In this document: one piece after another, positions 33,614 to 43,465 of the stretch | Layout: the number at the start of each line of letters is the position of its first letter | Numbering within the stretch: the first letter of the stretch is position 1 | NCBI GenBank assembly: GCA_033391075.1 | Contig: JAWPMV010000001.1 | Location: 1,984,001 to 2,048,000, forward strand | Direction of reading: 5' to 3' | Origin: Bacteroidia bacterium | GTDB lineage: Bacteria > Bacteroidota > Bacteroidia > J057 | Length of the DNA: 64,000 nucleotides | Program-made: the position numbers and the translations under genes | The notes under the pieces: generated by a model | Told to the model about the DNA's origin: nothing | What the model saw: only the letters and a program-made list of their open reading frames with translations | The model's database searches: none

Positions 33614-35490
33614 TGAAAGTAGAACTTGCTCATGATTCACTGGCCTTAAAAATTTATGATAAGGTTTCTGCGGATGAAAAGACCCTGCGTAAAGTGGAAA
33701 AATTCATCTCAGATAGCTATGCCTATTATAAGTCTCGAGGAGCACTTTTGACTAAGGAGGATTTTGAATATATAAATCCCTATCTCGAAAAGATTGATAT
33801 TTCCCGGGATGAGCATGACTTTATTTTGAAAAGCCGCAGGTCTCTGAGGAGGAAAAGGAATGCACTTATCATGCTGATCTCAGCTATCTTTTTTATAGTC
33901 AGTGCAACTGCTGTTTATGCTTTGGTACAAAAAAACAATGCAGAAAACAGTAAAGAACTTGCTATCCAAAACGAAATAAAAGCGAAGGAGAATGAAAAAA
34001 GAGCAGAAGCTAAGGCTGTAGAAGCATTGGAGGAAAAGGCCCGGGCCCTGAAGCAAAAGAACCGAGCAGACTCCCTACGTGGCATTGCAGAGATTGAGAA
34101 AAAGAATGCACAAACAAATTTGGCAAGGGCAAAACTAGCAGAACAAAAGGCTATAGATAGTACCAGAGCAGCCATAATTGCACGAGCAGATGCAGATAGT
34201 GCTCGTGCCGATGAATATGTTGCCAAACTAGCAGCACAGAAAGCATTGAGGGCAGCGCAGGAAGAAAAGAATAAGGCGGATATCGCTTACAAAAGAACCT
34301 TAATCCAATACCTGGCAGCTAAGTCTCTTCAAATAAAGGATACGACTTTAAAGGCTTTGCTTGCATTGCAAGCGTATACGTTTTTGAAAGATGTCCAACC
34401 CAATTACCATGATCCTTCGGTTTATACGGGTCTATATCAGGCCTCAAAAAGCCTGCTTGGTCCCGAATTCAATGAATTCATAGATAAATCAAAAGCTCAT
34501 AAAGGAGCTGTACGGTCCATGCTTTTTAATAAAGATGGCAAAATCCTGTACTCTACAGGAAGTGATGGTTCTGTTTTAGAATGGAAACTAAAAGAATTAG
34601 GAGAAACGGTCGCGCCAGAAATACTTGATAAGGATGCGGCTGTGAATCGATCCATGAGTCCTGATAAAACCCAAATTATGGTGAGTCGGGGACCAGGCCC
34701 CAAAGTAGAGATCAATAAGAGCGGAACTGCCAAGTGGACGCCTGACCTGACTAATCCGGAAATTATTGATCTTGGCCTGGATAGCACACAGTATTTAGCG
34801 GGTAATTCTCCTGAAATTAGTTTCTTCAGCCTACAGGGGACCAATCGCTTGTTCTTTATTAAAGAGAACAGTTTGCCAAAGGGACACTTTCTCAGAAATA
34901 GCCGGGAATGGTTGCTCGGACTCAACTACAAATCTGAACTTTTGCTCTGGAACCTGGAAGAAGAAACTTTTTCAGAAATTCCATCACAGGATTCTCTAGG
35001 TAGCCAAATTTTTTCCCTGGCTTTAAACATGAAGGGAGAAACCCTTGCAGTCGGAGACGAAAAAGGCACTGTCTGGATTTGGCAAATACAAGAAGGCGAT
35101 GATGCAAATTCCTTGAAAAGAAGAGGAATAGAGCTAAGTGGGCACAAAGCACGGGTCAGCGATCTTGAATTTAATATTAATAATCAATTGGCTTCTTCCA
35201 GTTATGATGGAAGCATTCAGGTATGGGATTTAAGTTCCAGTGATTTTCAAGGTAAGTTACCCTTGATTCTGAGCGACCATGACAATTGGATCATGGATAT
35301 TGTCTTTTCTCCAAATGGCCAAGAATTGATCTCTGGAAGTAGAGAAGGCGAAATAAAAAGATGGCCCATAGAGCTTCAGAAGTTATCAGAATTAATAGGC
35401 GAGCGTTTGGAAAGAGAGTTGACTGCCGAAGAATGGAAATTATACATTGGTAGTGAAATCTCACAAACTAAGAATTCTCAAATCAATTAG
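33613..35490 (+). CDS. Single-span membrane protein with coiled coil and WD40 propeller
   Basis: A 625-aa protein. Residues 1-75 continue the STAND winged-helix end (VELAHDSLALKIY), followed by a basic stretch (KSRRSLRRKRN, 73-83) and one TM segment (about 84-105). By the positive-inside rule the first part is cytoplasmic and the rest periplasmic. An Ala/Lys/Glu-rich coiled coil spans about 107-225, then a helical linker, and WD40-like repeats from about 290 to 600 (HKGAVRSMLFNKDG, GSDGSVLEWKL, SYDGSIQVWDL, GSREGEIKRWPI) as a periplasmic propeller. It starts on the ATG that overlaps the STAND stop codon, and ends 2 bp before the TPR-barrel gene. Confidence 0.88.
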   Translation: MKVELAHDSLALKIYDKVSADEKTLRKVEKFISDSYAYYKSRGALLTKEDFEYINPYLEKIDISRDEHDFILKSRRSLRRKRNALIMLISAIFFIVSATAVYALVQKNNAENSKELAIQNEIKAKENEKRAEAKAVEALEEKARALKQKNRADSLRGIAEIEKKNAQTNLARAKLAEQKAIDSTRAAIIARADADSARADEYVAKLAAQKALRAAQEEKNKADIAYKRTLIQYLAAKSLQIKDTTLKALLALQAYTFLKDVQPNYHDPSVYTGLYQASKSLLGPEFNEFIDKSKAHKGAVRSMLFNKDGKILYSTGSDGSVLEWKLKELGETVAPEILDKDAAVNRSMSPDKTQIMVSRGPGPKVEINKSGTAKWTPDLTNPEIIDLGLDSTQYLAGNSPEISFFSLQGTNRLFFIKENSLPKGHFLRNSREWLLGLNYKSELLLWNLEEETFSEIPSQDSLGSQIFSLALNMKGETLAVGDEKGTVWIWQIQEGDDANSLKRRGIELSGHKARVSDLEFNINNQLASSSYDGSIQVWDLSSSDFQGKLPLILSDHDNWIMDIVFSPNGQELISGSREGEIKRWPIELQKLSELIGERLERELTAEEWKLYIGSEISQTKNSQIN

Positions 35491-35492
35491 CC

Positions 35493-36596
35493 ATGAAAAA
35501 CTTAATTGATTATAAGTCCAGGATTATTTCAGCTATTACTGTAATTCTCTTGTGGGTTTTTCACACTGGCACAATGCATAGCCAAAACTGCAATTCGCAA
35601 CTTGAGCGAGCGGAAAGACTTTTTCAGCAAGGTTATCCTATACAAGCAGCTCACATACTGGAACCTTGTATAGATCGCTTAAACGATGAAAACATTGTAA
35701 GAGGTCTCAGGCTGTTAACCATTATTTATTTACTTGAAGACAAGTCAAGAGCAGATACAAGTTTTCAGAAGTTACTGGATATAGATCCTGAATTTAGATT
35801 GGATCGCTACAAAGGAACAGATCCCCCCGAGTTGATTTATCTGTATGATAATTTTAGGACACGGCCCGTTCTTTTTGTAGGAGCAACAGCTGGTGGAGGG
35901 AATAGTTACTTTTTATCTCAACAGACTTATTCAGTAGATAATGCCCTTTTATCCAATAAGGAGTATAATCCAGAAAACATCTTATACCTGGGGTTACAAA
36001 TTAGTAAACCTCTATTGCATCGAAATCTTCGATGGGGAATAGGATTCTTTTATTCACAGGCTAATTATAGTCTGGAGCATTCCCAAAAACTTCTGGGAGA
36101 TGCTGAACAAAGAGATGTATTTAAATTGGAGTTCACAGAAAAGCAGCGCCTATTATCTATTCCAGTATTTCTTGATTATAACTTTGATACCTGGAGTGAG
36201 AACAACTACGATCGCAAAACCTGGATACCACATTTATTTGTGGGAGTGTCAGGTATTCTTGTCCAAAGCGCAGAAATTTTTAACATCAGTAGATCAAATC
36301 AGCTGGGAGGCATAGAAAACGGGCTGGAAAATTCGGACCTCAATCCTCAACGTTCTGACTGGAATTCCGAAATCTTTCTGGGTTTTGGGCTAAAACGAAA
36401 AATCCGGAGAAACTACTTTGCCGTCGATTTAAGGTATGGTAGATGGTTGCAAAATTCCGTCACTCCCAACAATAGATATGGTAATCAGGAGCTTGTGTTT
36501 CGATATGGACATGTGGATGATGACTTCACTTTTCAAAGCTTGAGCCTAATGTTTTCTTACGAAAGAGCTATCTATTCACACAAGAGAATCAAATAA
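35493..36596 (+). CDS. TPR plus outer-membrane beta-barrel protein
   Basis: A 367-aa protein. Signal peptide about residues 1-30 (cleavage near MHSQN), a TPR-like helical region about 32-120 (SQLERAERLFQQGYPIQAAHILEPC, then the segment LLDIDPEFRLD... PPELIYLYDNFRT), then about 245 residues of alternating hydrophobic strands with aromatic caps that fit an outer-membrane barrel, ending SYERAIYSHKRIK. The TPR part should face the periplasm. Its position 2 bp after the WD40 gene and 1 bp before the lipoprotein gene puts it in the same operon, so it may contact the WD40 propeller across the periplasm. Its exact family is not known to me. Confidence 0.8.
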   Translation: MKNLIDYKSRIISAITVILLWVFHTGTMHSQNCNSQLERAERLFQQGYPIQAAHILEPCIDRLNDENIVRGLRLLTIIYLLEDKSRADTSFQKLLDIDPEFRLDRYKGTDPPELIYLYDNFRTRPVLFVGATAGGGNSYFLSQQTYSVDNALLSNKEYNPENILYLGLQISKPLLHRNLRWGIGFFYSQANYSLEHSQKLLGDAEQRDVFKLEFTEKQRLLSIPVFLDYNFDTWSENNYDRKTWIPHLFVGVSGILVQSAEIFNISRSNQLGGIENGLENSDLNPQRSDWNSEIFLGFGLKRKIRRNYFAVDLRYGRWLQNSVTPNNRYGNQELVFRYGHVDDDFTFQSLSLMFSYERAIYSHKRIK

Positions 36597-36597
36597 T

Positions 36598-37806
36598 ATG
36601 CGAACAGTTTTTCTATATAGTCTGGCTATTTTGGGCATTTTTTATGCTTCTTGTGAAGAAGTCAGAAAGCTTGGGCCAAATCCTGAGGAGGTATTCGTGA
36701 AATATTATGGGGGAGGGTATGATCAATCTGCAGTGGATTTAGAAATCGAAGAAAATGGGTTTGTCATTCTGGGTAATACGAGGCTTAATAGTCTCTCAGA
36801 AACCCCAGAACCTATTCTGATTTGGACCGATAAAGGAGGAAATGAGCTTACTAGTCGAAAACTTGCTTCTCCCTTAGCTGTCGATTTCGTTTTGTCCTCT
36901 GCCTTGAGAGTAAAAGATGATAATTACTTTATCGCCGGGACTGCATACAAAGGAGATGATAGGGATGTTTGGGTTTCCGTCCAAAATCGAGAAGGTAACC
37001 CTACTCTGGCAAACGACTTTATTTTCGGTACGGATGATTACCTTGAGGAGGCAGCCGATGTACTCATATTAGAGGACAATTCATTTCTTATCCTAGGCTC
37101 AACAACTAATATTGATGAAAATAAATGGAAGGGAGTTGTTGATGCAAATGACTCTACAGATATACTTTTACTTAAAGTAAATAGTCAAGGTAACTTGCTT
37201 TGGAGGAAGAGACTTGGATATGGAGGAAAAGATGTGGGTGTTAAAATTGAAAAAATGGAGAATGGAAATTTTGCCATTCTTGGGAATAGTAAAATAGGGA
37301 CGGATTTTGAAATCTTCATTGCACTGTTAAATCCAGATGGAAATGTGTATAACACTAGAAATCTAAAGCCCGGACGGCAAAACAAAGCCTTGGGACTAGA
37401 TTATAAAAATGGACTTCTTTCCCTCAGTGGTTCTGCAGATGGAGTTGCATACCTGGAAAGCCTGGATCAAAGCTTAAATACACAGTCAGAATTTTCAGCC
37501 AATAGCATTTTTTCTACTGAAATATCTTCAGAAATAAATTCGGTTATATCAACAGAAGAAGGAACCTTATTGATAACTGCTACCTGGAGTAAGGAGAACA
37601 GAGAAAAAGATGCTTCAGTTTTGTTGCTTGGTGCAAATGGGAAAAAAATTTGGCAGGACCCACTTTTTTTTGGTTCTGAAGAAGATGATCAAAGTGTGAT
37701 GGCTCTTCCTCTGGATCAAGATAAATATTTGCTGTTGGGAAATTTTAAATTCGGCTCAAATACTATGATGGGATTACTGAAAATTTCAGAGATAGGACTT
37801 AAATAA
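36598..37806 (+). CDS. Lipoprotein with beta-propeller-like repeats
   Basis: A 402-aa lipoprotein (lipobox YASC, Cys19). The mature part has six or so repeats with the pattern 'FxVxGxTxS...' (for example GFVILGNTRLNS, NSFLILGSTTNIDENK, GNFAILGNSKIG, KYLLLGNFKFG), which looks like a propeller of the kind found in Bacteroidota surface proteins with YGG-type motifs at the beginning (KYYGGGYDQSA). No enzyme motif is visible. It lies one base after the TPR-barrel gene and 43 bp before the beta-helix gene. It probably sits in the outer membrane with those two. Confidence 0.8.
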   Translation: MRTVFLYSLAILGIFYASCEEVRKLGPNPEEVFVKYYGGGYDQSAVDLEIEENGFVILGNTRLNSLSETPEPILIWTDKGGNELTSRKLASPLAVDFVLSSALRVKDDNYFIAGTAYKGDDRDVWVSVQNREGNPTLANDFIFGTDDYLEEAADVLILEDNSFLILGSTTNIDENKWKGVVDANDSTDILLLKVNSQGNLLWRKRLGYGGKDVGVKIEKMENGNFAILGNSKIGTDFEIFIALLNPDGNVYNTRNLKPGRQNKALGLDYKNGLLSLSGSADGVAYLESLDQSLNTQSEFSANSIFSTEISSEINSVISTEEGTLLITATWSKENREKDASVLLLGANGKKIWQDPLFFGSEEDDQSVMALPLDQDKYLLLGNFKFGSNTMMGLLKISEIGLK

Positions 37807-37849
37807 AGGGGCTTACTCAGATTAATTCTTTTGTTTTTAATTGTATTTC

Positions 37850-40800
37850 ATGAAAGCTTGTACAATCCTAATCATATTCGTTCTATTCTCTCACCAGACT
37901 TTTGGTCAAGGAAGCAAATTATTTGTGGACTCCGCGCAAGTAAACATTGTAGGAGATGGTCTGAGTTGGTCTACTGCCTATGTTGATCTTGAATCAGCAT
38001 TAGATTCAGCCAAGCCAGGGGATAGTATATTCGTAGCATCAGGTGTCTATAGAAATCCAACTAATTCGAGGGATGAATATTATGAATTAAAGGATTCCCT
38101 TGTAATCATGGGAGGCTTTGTAGGATTAGGACATCCTCCATTGGATAGCTTACAGCTTGATACGATAGAGACTGTGTTAAGTGCAGATATAGGTGTAGAG
38201 AATGATCCTTTTGATAATACTTATCAACTCTTTCGAGCTACTGCAATTACTCATGTTGAATTTCATAGAATTACTTTTACCGATGCAAATGCTGATTTAT
38301 CTGGGACCCCAAATAATTTTGATAGGGGAGGTGCTTTTTTTCTGAAAAAAAGCTCAATAACATTCCGGAATTGTCGATTTGTTAAAAATAGATCGAGTTT
38401 ATTTGGAGGAGCAATTTTTGCTGATGATGCAAGTAGTCTATTTTTTGAATCCTGTGATTTTGCTGAAAACATCGCCGCTCCTGGAGTAAACTCAATTAGA
38501 AACAGATCCAGAGGTGGTGCCATTTACACAAATTCCAGCTCTTTAGACCTAAAGCAATGTCGTTTCTTAAGGAACAGGACAGATGAGTTGGGAGGCGCAA
38601 TAACGGCATTAACGAACAGTATATTAACATTAGATGCCTGTGAATTTATTGATAATAAGGTTGAAGCGGCTTTAAATCAGCTGGCAATTCCCCAGGGAGG
38701 TGCTATCTGTAGTTTTGGTTCCATATATAAAATTTCTGATTGCATCTTCAGGAATAATGCATCGGTAGGGACCGATGCTAGGGCTGGAGCATTCCGAGAC
38801 GGTACATCTTTCCAATCTTTTGTAGAGAATTCTACATTTGAAAATAATAGTGCTGAGCGAGGAGGAGCGATTTATTATGGTATTAGTAATCCAATTTTAA
38901 AAAATAGTCTGATCAAGGATAATACAGCTGCATTAGGGGGAGGAATATTTTTTGAGACAAGTGATCCTGAATTGGATAGTTGTATTCTGCTCTCAAATTC
39001 TAGCACTCAGCAAGGAGGAGGGGTTTATATAGAAAGTAGCAGTCCTTCATTTAGCAAAAGTGTATTTTTCGGTAACACTACAACACAAAACGGGGGAGGA
39101 ATCTACATGAAAGCTGGCAGCAATCCCTCAATCAACCGAACTGTATTTGCAGAAAACCAGGCAAGTTTAAGTGGGGGTGGAGTTTATTGTCTTAATGGGT
39201 CTAATCCCAAAATAGTAAAGTCTTTATTTATAGATAATCTTGCAAGAAATGGAGGAGGAGCGTTTTTTGAAGTCTCTTGCGATCCGGAAGTAAATTTTAA
39301 TCTATTTCAACACAATATTGCTGCTCAAAATGGAGGGGCTATATATAGTCAATCGGGAAATAGTAATCCCCGAATAATGGCAAGTTCATTTATCAATAAT
39401 CGTGCAGAAGGAACATCAAGTGGTGGAATAGGGGGAGCTGTTTACAATGGCCTTCAGAGTATCATGCTATTTCAAAACTCTACGTTATATAGAAATCATG
39501 CTAAACTAAAAGGAGGGGGACTTTTTAGCGAGAATGAATTGGATATTTACCATAGTACTATCAGTAATAATACAATAGATGTTAGCACAGAGGGACAACA
39601 ATTATTCTTGGATGGAAATACTCGTATTAAAAATACGATTGTAGCTGAGATTGAGGCAGACAGTTTAAGAGATATTGCATTGGAAAATGGAGCAAATTTA
39701 ACTTCTCAAGGATATAATTTTTTTCGGGATTCTATTCCTCAATTGCATGAGACAGATATTATCAATTACAATCAGTCAATATTTGCACAAAATATGGCTC
39801 TTTCTAATAATGGTATTCCTATAGGTATAGACCTTGATACTTTTGACCTTATGCAGCCTCTACCTAGCTTGGCCATAAAAGCGGATGGAATAATCGTTAA
39901 TAACGGTGAACCGATTACCGAAAACACAATAGATTTTGATACTCGTGGATATTCTCGAGTGATTGGAGGAAGAGAGTTTGAAAGAATTGATATTGGTGCG
40001 TATGAAGTCCAACATCTATTTTCCATGAACCCTGTCTCCGAATTCTGTTCCTCAGATACAAGGTTTTTGGAATTGAAAGATATTGTAATCTGGGACAGTA
40101 CAGGGGGAGCCTTGAGAATTGGGGATTCAATGTATTATCAGATAGCTATCCCGCAGGGCATGGAAATTGATATTAGCAATGGGGAAGTTGAATCCTCACT
40201 GCCAAGCTTCATTCCTCGAAACCTAAATTTCGAAAATGGAATACTCAGTTTTTTCTTTGATAAATCATATGCGGATTCCATTCATGAAATCCGTATTTCT
40301 GGTCTGACTGCTAGGTCTACAAATACCAATAGAGATTCCCTGTTATTTATTTCATCTACTGTCCTTCAGGATGAATTGGATCAAACAAATCCCTTATCTC
40401 ATATTATTATCGGATCCTTCCCCACATATAAAATCAATACTGATTTTCCCTATGATGAAAACTTTGAAAATGGACCAAGTATTTGGCTGAGCTCAGATCA
40501 ACGGGAAGGCTGGTCTCTTCAAATTCCAAATGGGAATGTCATTGATACTGCGTATTCAGGAACAAATGCTTGGACACTTAAATTAGATTCTACAGAAAAT
40601 TATTTCGCAAATAAAGATGTTTTCCTTATCAGCGAATGCCTGGATTTATCAGAATTAGAAAAACCGATGATTGAAGCTGCAGTTTGGACTGACACAGAAG
40701 AAGGATTTGATGGAGTTGTCCTTGAATACTCAATCGATGCAGGAAAAAACTGGAATGTCTTAGGTGAAAAAGAAACAGGTGTAAATTGGTACAATTCAAA

Positions 40801-41920
40801 TAATATCATTGCTATTCCTGGAGACCAACCATCAGGTGAATTATTGGGCTGGACAGGAAAAAGTAGCACATGGATTTCTATTGCTAATAGAATGGATCAA
40901 TTGCCATTGGATAATTTACTCCGTTTTAGATTTGCTTTTTCCAGCGTTGGATTGATTGATCAAAGTCAGGAAAAAAATGGCTTTGCAATAGATGATATTT
41001 TTATTGGGGAAAGAAGCCGAAATGTCCTACTTGAGGACTTTGGAGATCCGAATGAGTTACAAGATATGGAAGATTTTCTATCAGACATGGATAAAGAGGT
41101 CTTTCAAATAAGGTATGAGCTGAAAAGCAGTGAATTTGATGCCTCAGAAGCAGGACCTCGTACACGAGCGCTTTTCTATGGCATAGATCAGCCGGGACCG
41201 ATTGTCTATGGAGGAAATGGCTTTTTAGGATCAGCTGGTGAAATGGACCAGGAAAGTTTTGATGCAGAATTACTTGAACACGCTCTATTCACAATTTCCA
41301 TCGATTCAACTTTGTTCGAACCCATCCAAATAAAGGCACTTAAATCAACTGAAAATGAAATTCTGGTTTATGCGGCCATTGTAGAGCTGCTAAAAGAAAA
41401 ATGGATGTTTCGGAAATTTCTGCCGGATCCAGCTGGCATCTCTTTTATGGGATGGCAGGCAGAGGAAAGCAAATCTTTGGTGCTCAATTGGGACACAGAA
41501 GATTTTCCTGCACCCAATATTGTTAATGAGTATGACAGCTTACGACTACTGGTATTTGTTCAGGATTTATCCAGCAAAAAAGTATTTCAGGCTGCCATGT
41601 CTCCGGTATGGGAATCTCTGATAAAAAGGTCTGATGTAGAAAAACGAGGAAATTTAGCTGAAGATATACAAGGGGATTTGAAGATGTATCCCAATCCAAC
41701 CAATGGGAGATTGTTTTTGGAAATTCCTGAGGATTTGGAAAAACCCTTCAATTTTAAGTTGTACAATAGTTTTGGACAAGTCATTTATCAAGACGAATTG
41801 CCAGAAAATTCCCGAATAATTCAATTGGACCTTAGCCATATTTCGAAAGGATTATACCATGCAATCCTTAGCCATAAGGGAATAATTCAGCAAAGGAAAA
41901 AGATCTTTTTTATCCATTAA
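37850..41920 (+). CDS. Large T9SS-secreted beta-helix protein with Omp28-like region
   Basis: A 1356-aa surface protein using the ATG at 37850 (a TTG at 37841 would add three residues before the signal peptide). After the signal peptide (about 1-20), residues about 40-640 form a right-handed parallel beta helix with repeated GGAI/GGGI steps of about 25 residues (Pmp-like). Then beta domains, a MAM/jelly-roll-like region (about 860-1060), an Omp28-like thioredoxin-type region (about 1060-1270; VLLEDFGDPN, YGIDQPGPIVYGG) without its Cys pair, and a C-terminal type A sorting domain from YPNPTNGRLF. Last gene of the CHAT operon, 43 bp after the lipoprotein. It probably displays a ligand-binding surface outside the cell. 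Confidence 0.85.
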   Translation: MKACTILIIFVLFSHQTFGQGSKLFVDSAQVNIVGDGLSWSTAYVDLESALDSAKPGDSIFVASGVYRNPTNSRDEYYELKDSLVIMGGFVGLGHPPLDSLQLDTIETVLSADIGVENDPFDNTYQLFRATAITHVEFHRITFTDANADLSGTPNNFDRGGAFFLKKSSITFRNCRFVKNRSSLFGGAIFADDASSLFFESCDFAENIAAPGVNSIRNRSRGGAIYTNSSSLDLKQCRFLRNRTDELGGAITALTNSILTLDACEFIDNKVEAALNQLAIPQGGAICSFGSIYKISDCIFRNNASVGTDARAGAFRDGTSFQSFVENSTFENNSAERGGAIYYGISNPILKNSLIKDNTAALGGGIFFETSDPELDSCILLSNSSTQQGGGVYIESSSPSFSKSVFFGNTTTQNGGGIYMKAGSNPSINRTVFAENQASLSGGGVYCLNGSNPKIVKSLFIDNLARNGGGAFFEVSCDPEVNFNLFQHNIAAQNGGAIYSQSGNSNPRIMASSFINNRAEGTSSGGIGGAVYNGLQSIMLFQNSTLYRNHAKLKGGGLFSENELDIYHSTISNNTIDVSTEGQQLFLDGNTRIKNTIVAEIEADSLRDIALENGANLTSQGYNFFRDSIPQLHETDIINYNQSIFAQNMALSNNGIPIGIDLDTFDLMQPLPSLAIKADGIIVNNGEPITENTIDFDTRGYSRVIGGREFERIDIGAYEVQHLFSMNPVSEFCSSDTRFLELKDIVIWDSTGGALRIGDSMYYQIAIPQGMEIDISNGEVESSLPSFIPRNLNFENGILSFFFDKSYADSIHEIRISGLTARSTNTNRDSLLFISSTVLQDELDQTNPLSHIIIGSFPTYKINTDFPYDENFENGPSIWLSSDQREGWSLQIPNGNVIDTAYSGTNAWTLKLDSTENYFANKDVFLISECLDLSELEKPMIEAAVWTDTEEGFDGVVLEYSIDAGKNWNVLGEKETGVNWYNSNNIIAIPGDQPSGELLGWTGKSSTWISIANRMDQLPLDNLLRFRFAFSSVGLIDQSQEKNGFAIDDIFIGERSRNVLLEDFGDPNELQDMEDFLSDMDKEVFQIRYELKSSEFDASEAGPRTRALFYGIDQPGPIVYGGNGFLGSAGEMDQESFDAELLEHALFTISIDSTLFEPIQIKALKSTENEILVYAAIVELLKEKWMFRKFLPDPAGISFMGWQAEESKSLVLNWDTEDFPAPNIVNEYDSLRLLVFVQDLSSKKVFQAAMSPVWESLIKRSDVEKRGNLAEDIQGDLKMYPNPTNGRLFLEIPEDLEKPFNFKLYNSFGQVIYQDELPENSRIIQLDLSHISKGLYHAILSHKGIIQQRKKIFFIH

Positions 41921-41974
41921 GCAGAATTGAAATTTGATAAGTTCTTATTCTTTTTTACGCAAAAGAATTTTCCC

Positions 41975-41997
41975 TTTACATAAATAGACTATATTTG
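41975..41997 (+). promoter_or_regulatory. Possible promoter of nhaD
   Basis: A TAnnTTTG box (TATATTTG, 41990-41997) lies 36 bp before the nhaD start. The matching -33 element is poor. It would separate nhaD from the CHAT operon, which has no clear terminator in the 112-bp gap. Confidence 0.3.
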
Positions 41998-42032
41998 CCT
42001 CCTATACTTACTAAAAGCTAAACTCGAACTAC

Positions 42033-43403
42033 ATGTTTTTCGCAATTATCGCATGCTTTGTACTGGGCTATCTCGTCATAGTATTTGAGCATCCGCTTAA
42101 ATTGGACAAAACAGTGCCAGCCCTCATCATGGGTGCAATGTGCTGGGCGCTGCTCTCCACCGGTTTTTATAACGCCATTCTCGAAGTCATCGATTCTCAT
42201 GGACACATCTTCTCCTTTCTGGGAGAAATGAGCCATGAAGAAGCCGAAGAAGGCTTTATCAATACCCTTCTTCATCATCTTGGGAAAACCGCAGAAATTC
42301 TGGTCTTCCTGATTGGTGCCATGACGATTGTGGAGATTATCGATTTGCACAGGGGATTCGAAGTACTGAAGAGCTATGTAAAGACTAAAAAGAAAAAGAA
42401 CCTTCTATGGATTCTTGGTGTTTTGGCCTTTATCCTCTCAGCTATCATCGACAATCTTACGGCAACGATCGTATTAGTTACCCTCCTGAGAAAACTATTC
42501 ACAAGTAGAGAGGATCGTATCTGGTTTGCCAGTATGGTTGTTATTGCAGCCAATGCAGGTGGAGCCTGGTCTCCTATCGGGGATGTGACGACTACCATGC
42601 TTTGGATCGGTAAAAAGGTAAGTACTTTTGGCCTGATCGAATGGTTGGTGATCCCTTCTATTGTTTGTTTTGTGGTTCCTTTCTTTGTGGCAGGATTCCT
42701 CAAACCTTTCCAGGGAGAGATTGCTCCTAAAAAACAAAAAGATACAGAAGAAGCCCAGTCCCTGTTGAGTAGCAGAACTATGCTGTTCTTAGGACTCGGA
42801 GCCATTGTTTTTGTTCCCATTTTCAAAACGGTAACGCATCTTCCTCCCTATGTGGGTATGATGCTCAGTTTGGGAGTCGTATGGCTGGTTTCTGAATATA
42901 TACATCCTGAAGAGGATTTCACTGCGGAAAGAAGGGCTCAATACTCAGCTCACAAGGCATTGTCCAGAATTGAGATGTCCTCAATTTTATTTTTCCTCGG
43001 GATCCTTATGGCTGTTGCCGCTCTGGAAAGTTTGGTAGCTGGAGGTGTAGGAACCCTCAGATATGTTGCAGAGTCTATTGAGACAGCTATTCCGAACCAG
43101 GATATAGTGGTAATACTTTTAGGTATTTGTTCAGCAATCATTGATAATGTACCGCTCGTTGCTGCCTCTATGGGTATGTACACCGATGTTATGGATGCCA
43201 AAATCTGGCACTTCATTGCTTTCGCAGCAGGAACAGGTGGAAGTATGTTGATTATTGGTTCTGCGGCAGGTGTTGCAGCAATGGGAATGGAGAAGATTGA
43301 CTTTATCTGGTACTTGAAGAAGATAGCCTGGTTGGCCTTTATCGGATTCTTTGCAGGATGTATGACCTTCCTGGCTATGTACAGTCTTTTGGGAGGTGCA
43401 TAG
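42033..43403 (+). CDS. nhaD: NhaD-type Na+/H+ antiporter
   Basis: A 456-aa inner-membrane antiporter of the ion-transporter superfamily that exchanges cytoplasmic Na+ (or Li+) for H+ and helps marine and alkaline growth. About eleven or twelve TM segments are visible. Family landmarks are LIGAMTIVEIIDLHRGF, AFILSAIIDNLTATIV, IAANAGGAWSPIGDVTT and the symmetry-related CSAIIDNVPLVAA and AAGTGGSMLIIGSAAGVAA. The two SAIIDN motifs are the repeated core that crosses the membrane halfway. It is a single-gene unit, bounded on the right by a strong terminator shared with the convergent phosphatase gene. Confidence 0.94.
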   Translation: MFFAIIACFVLGYLVIVFEHPLKLDKTVPALIMGAMCWALLSTGFYNAILEVIDSHGHIFSFLGEMSHEEAEEGFINTLLHHLGKTAEILVFLIGAMTIVEIIDLHRGFEVLKSYVKTKKKKNLLWILGVLAFILSAIIDNLTATIVLVTLLRKLFTSREDRIWFASMVVIAANAGGAWSPIGDVTTTMLWIGKKVSTFGLIEWLVIPSIVCFVVPFFVAGFLKPFQGEIAPKKQKDTEEAQSLLSSRTMLFLGLGAIVFVPIFKTVTHLPPYVGMMLSLGVVWLVSEYIHPEEDFTAERRAQYSAHKALSRIEMSSILFFLGILMAVAALESLVAGGVGTLRYVAESIETAIPNQDIVVILLGICSAIIDNVPLVAASMGMYTDVMDAKIWHFIAFAAGTGGSMLIIGSAAGVAAMGMEKIDFIWYLKKIAWLAFIGFFAGCMTFLAMYSLLGGA

Positions 43404-43465
43404 GAAGTAAGAACAAGGATTGGAGAAATCAGAAGTGATTTTCTGCTTCTCTTCTCTAAGAAAAT

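Noticed and set aside
33595-33620. Programmed frameshift joining STAND and WD40 genes
   Set aside because: No X-XXY-YYZ slippery site or obvious downstream stem; the TGATG overlap is a usual reinitiation junction.
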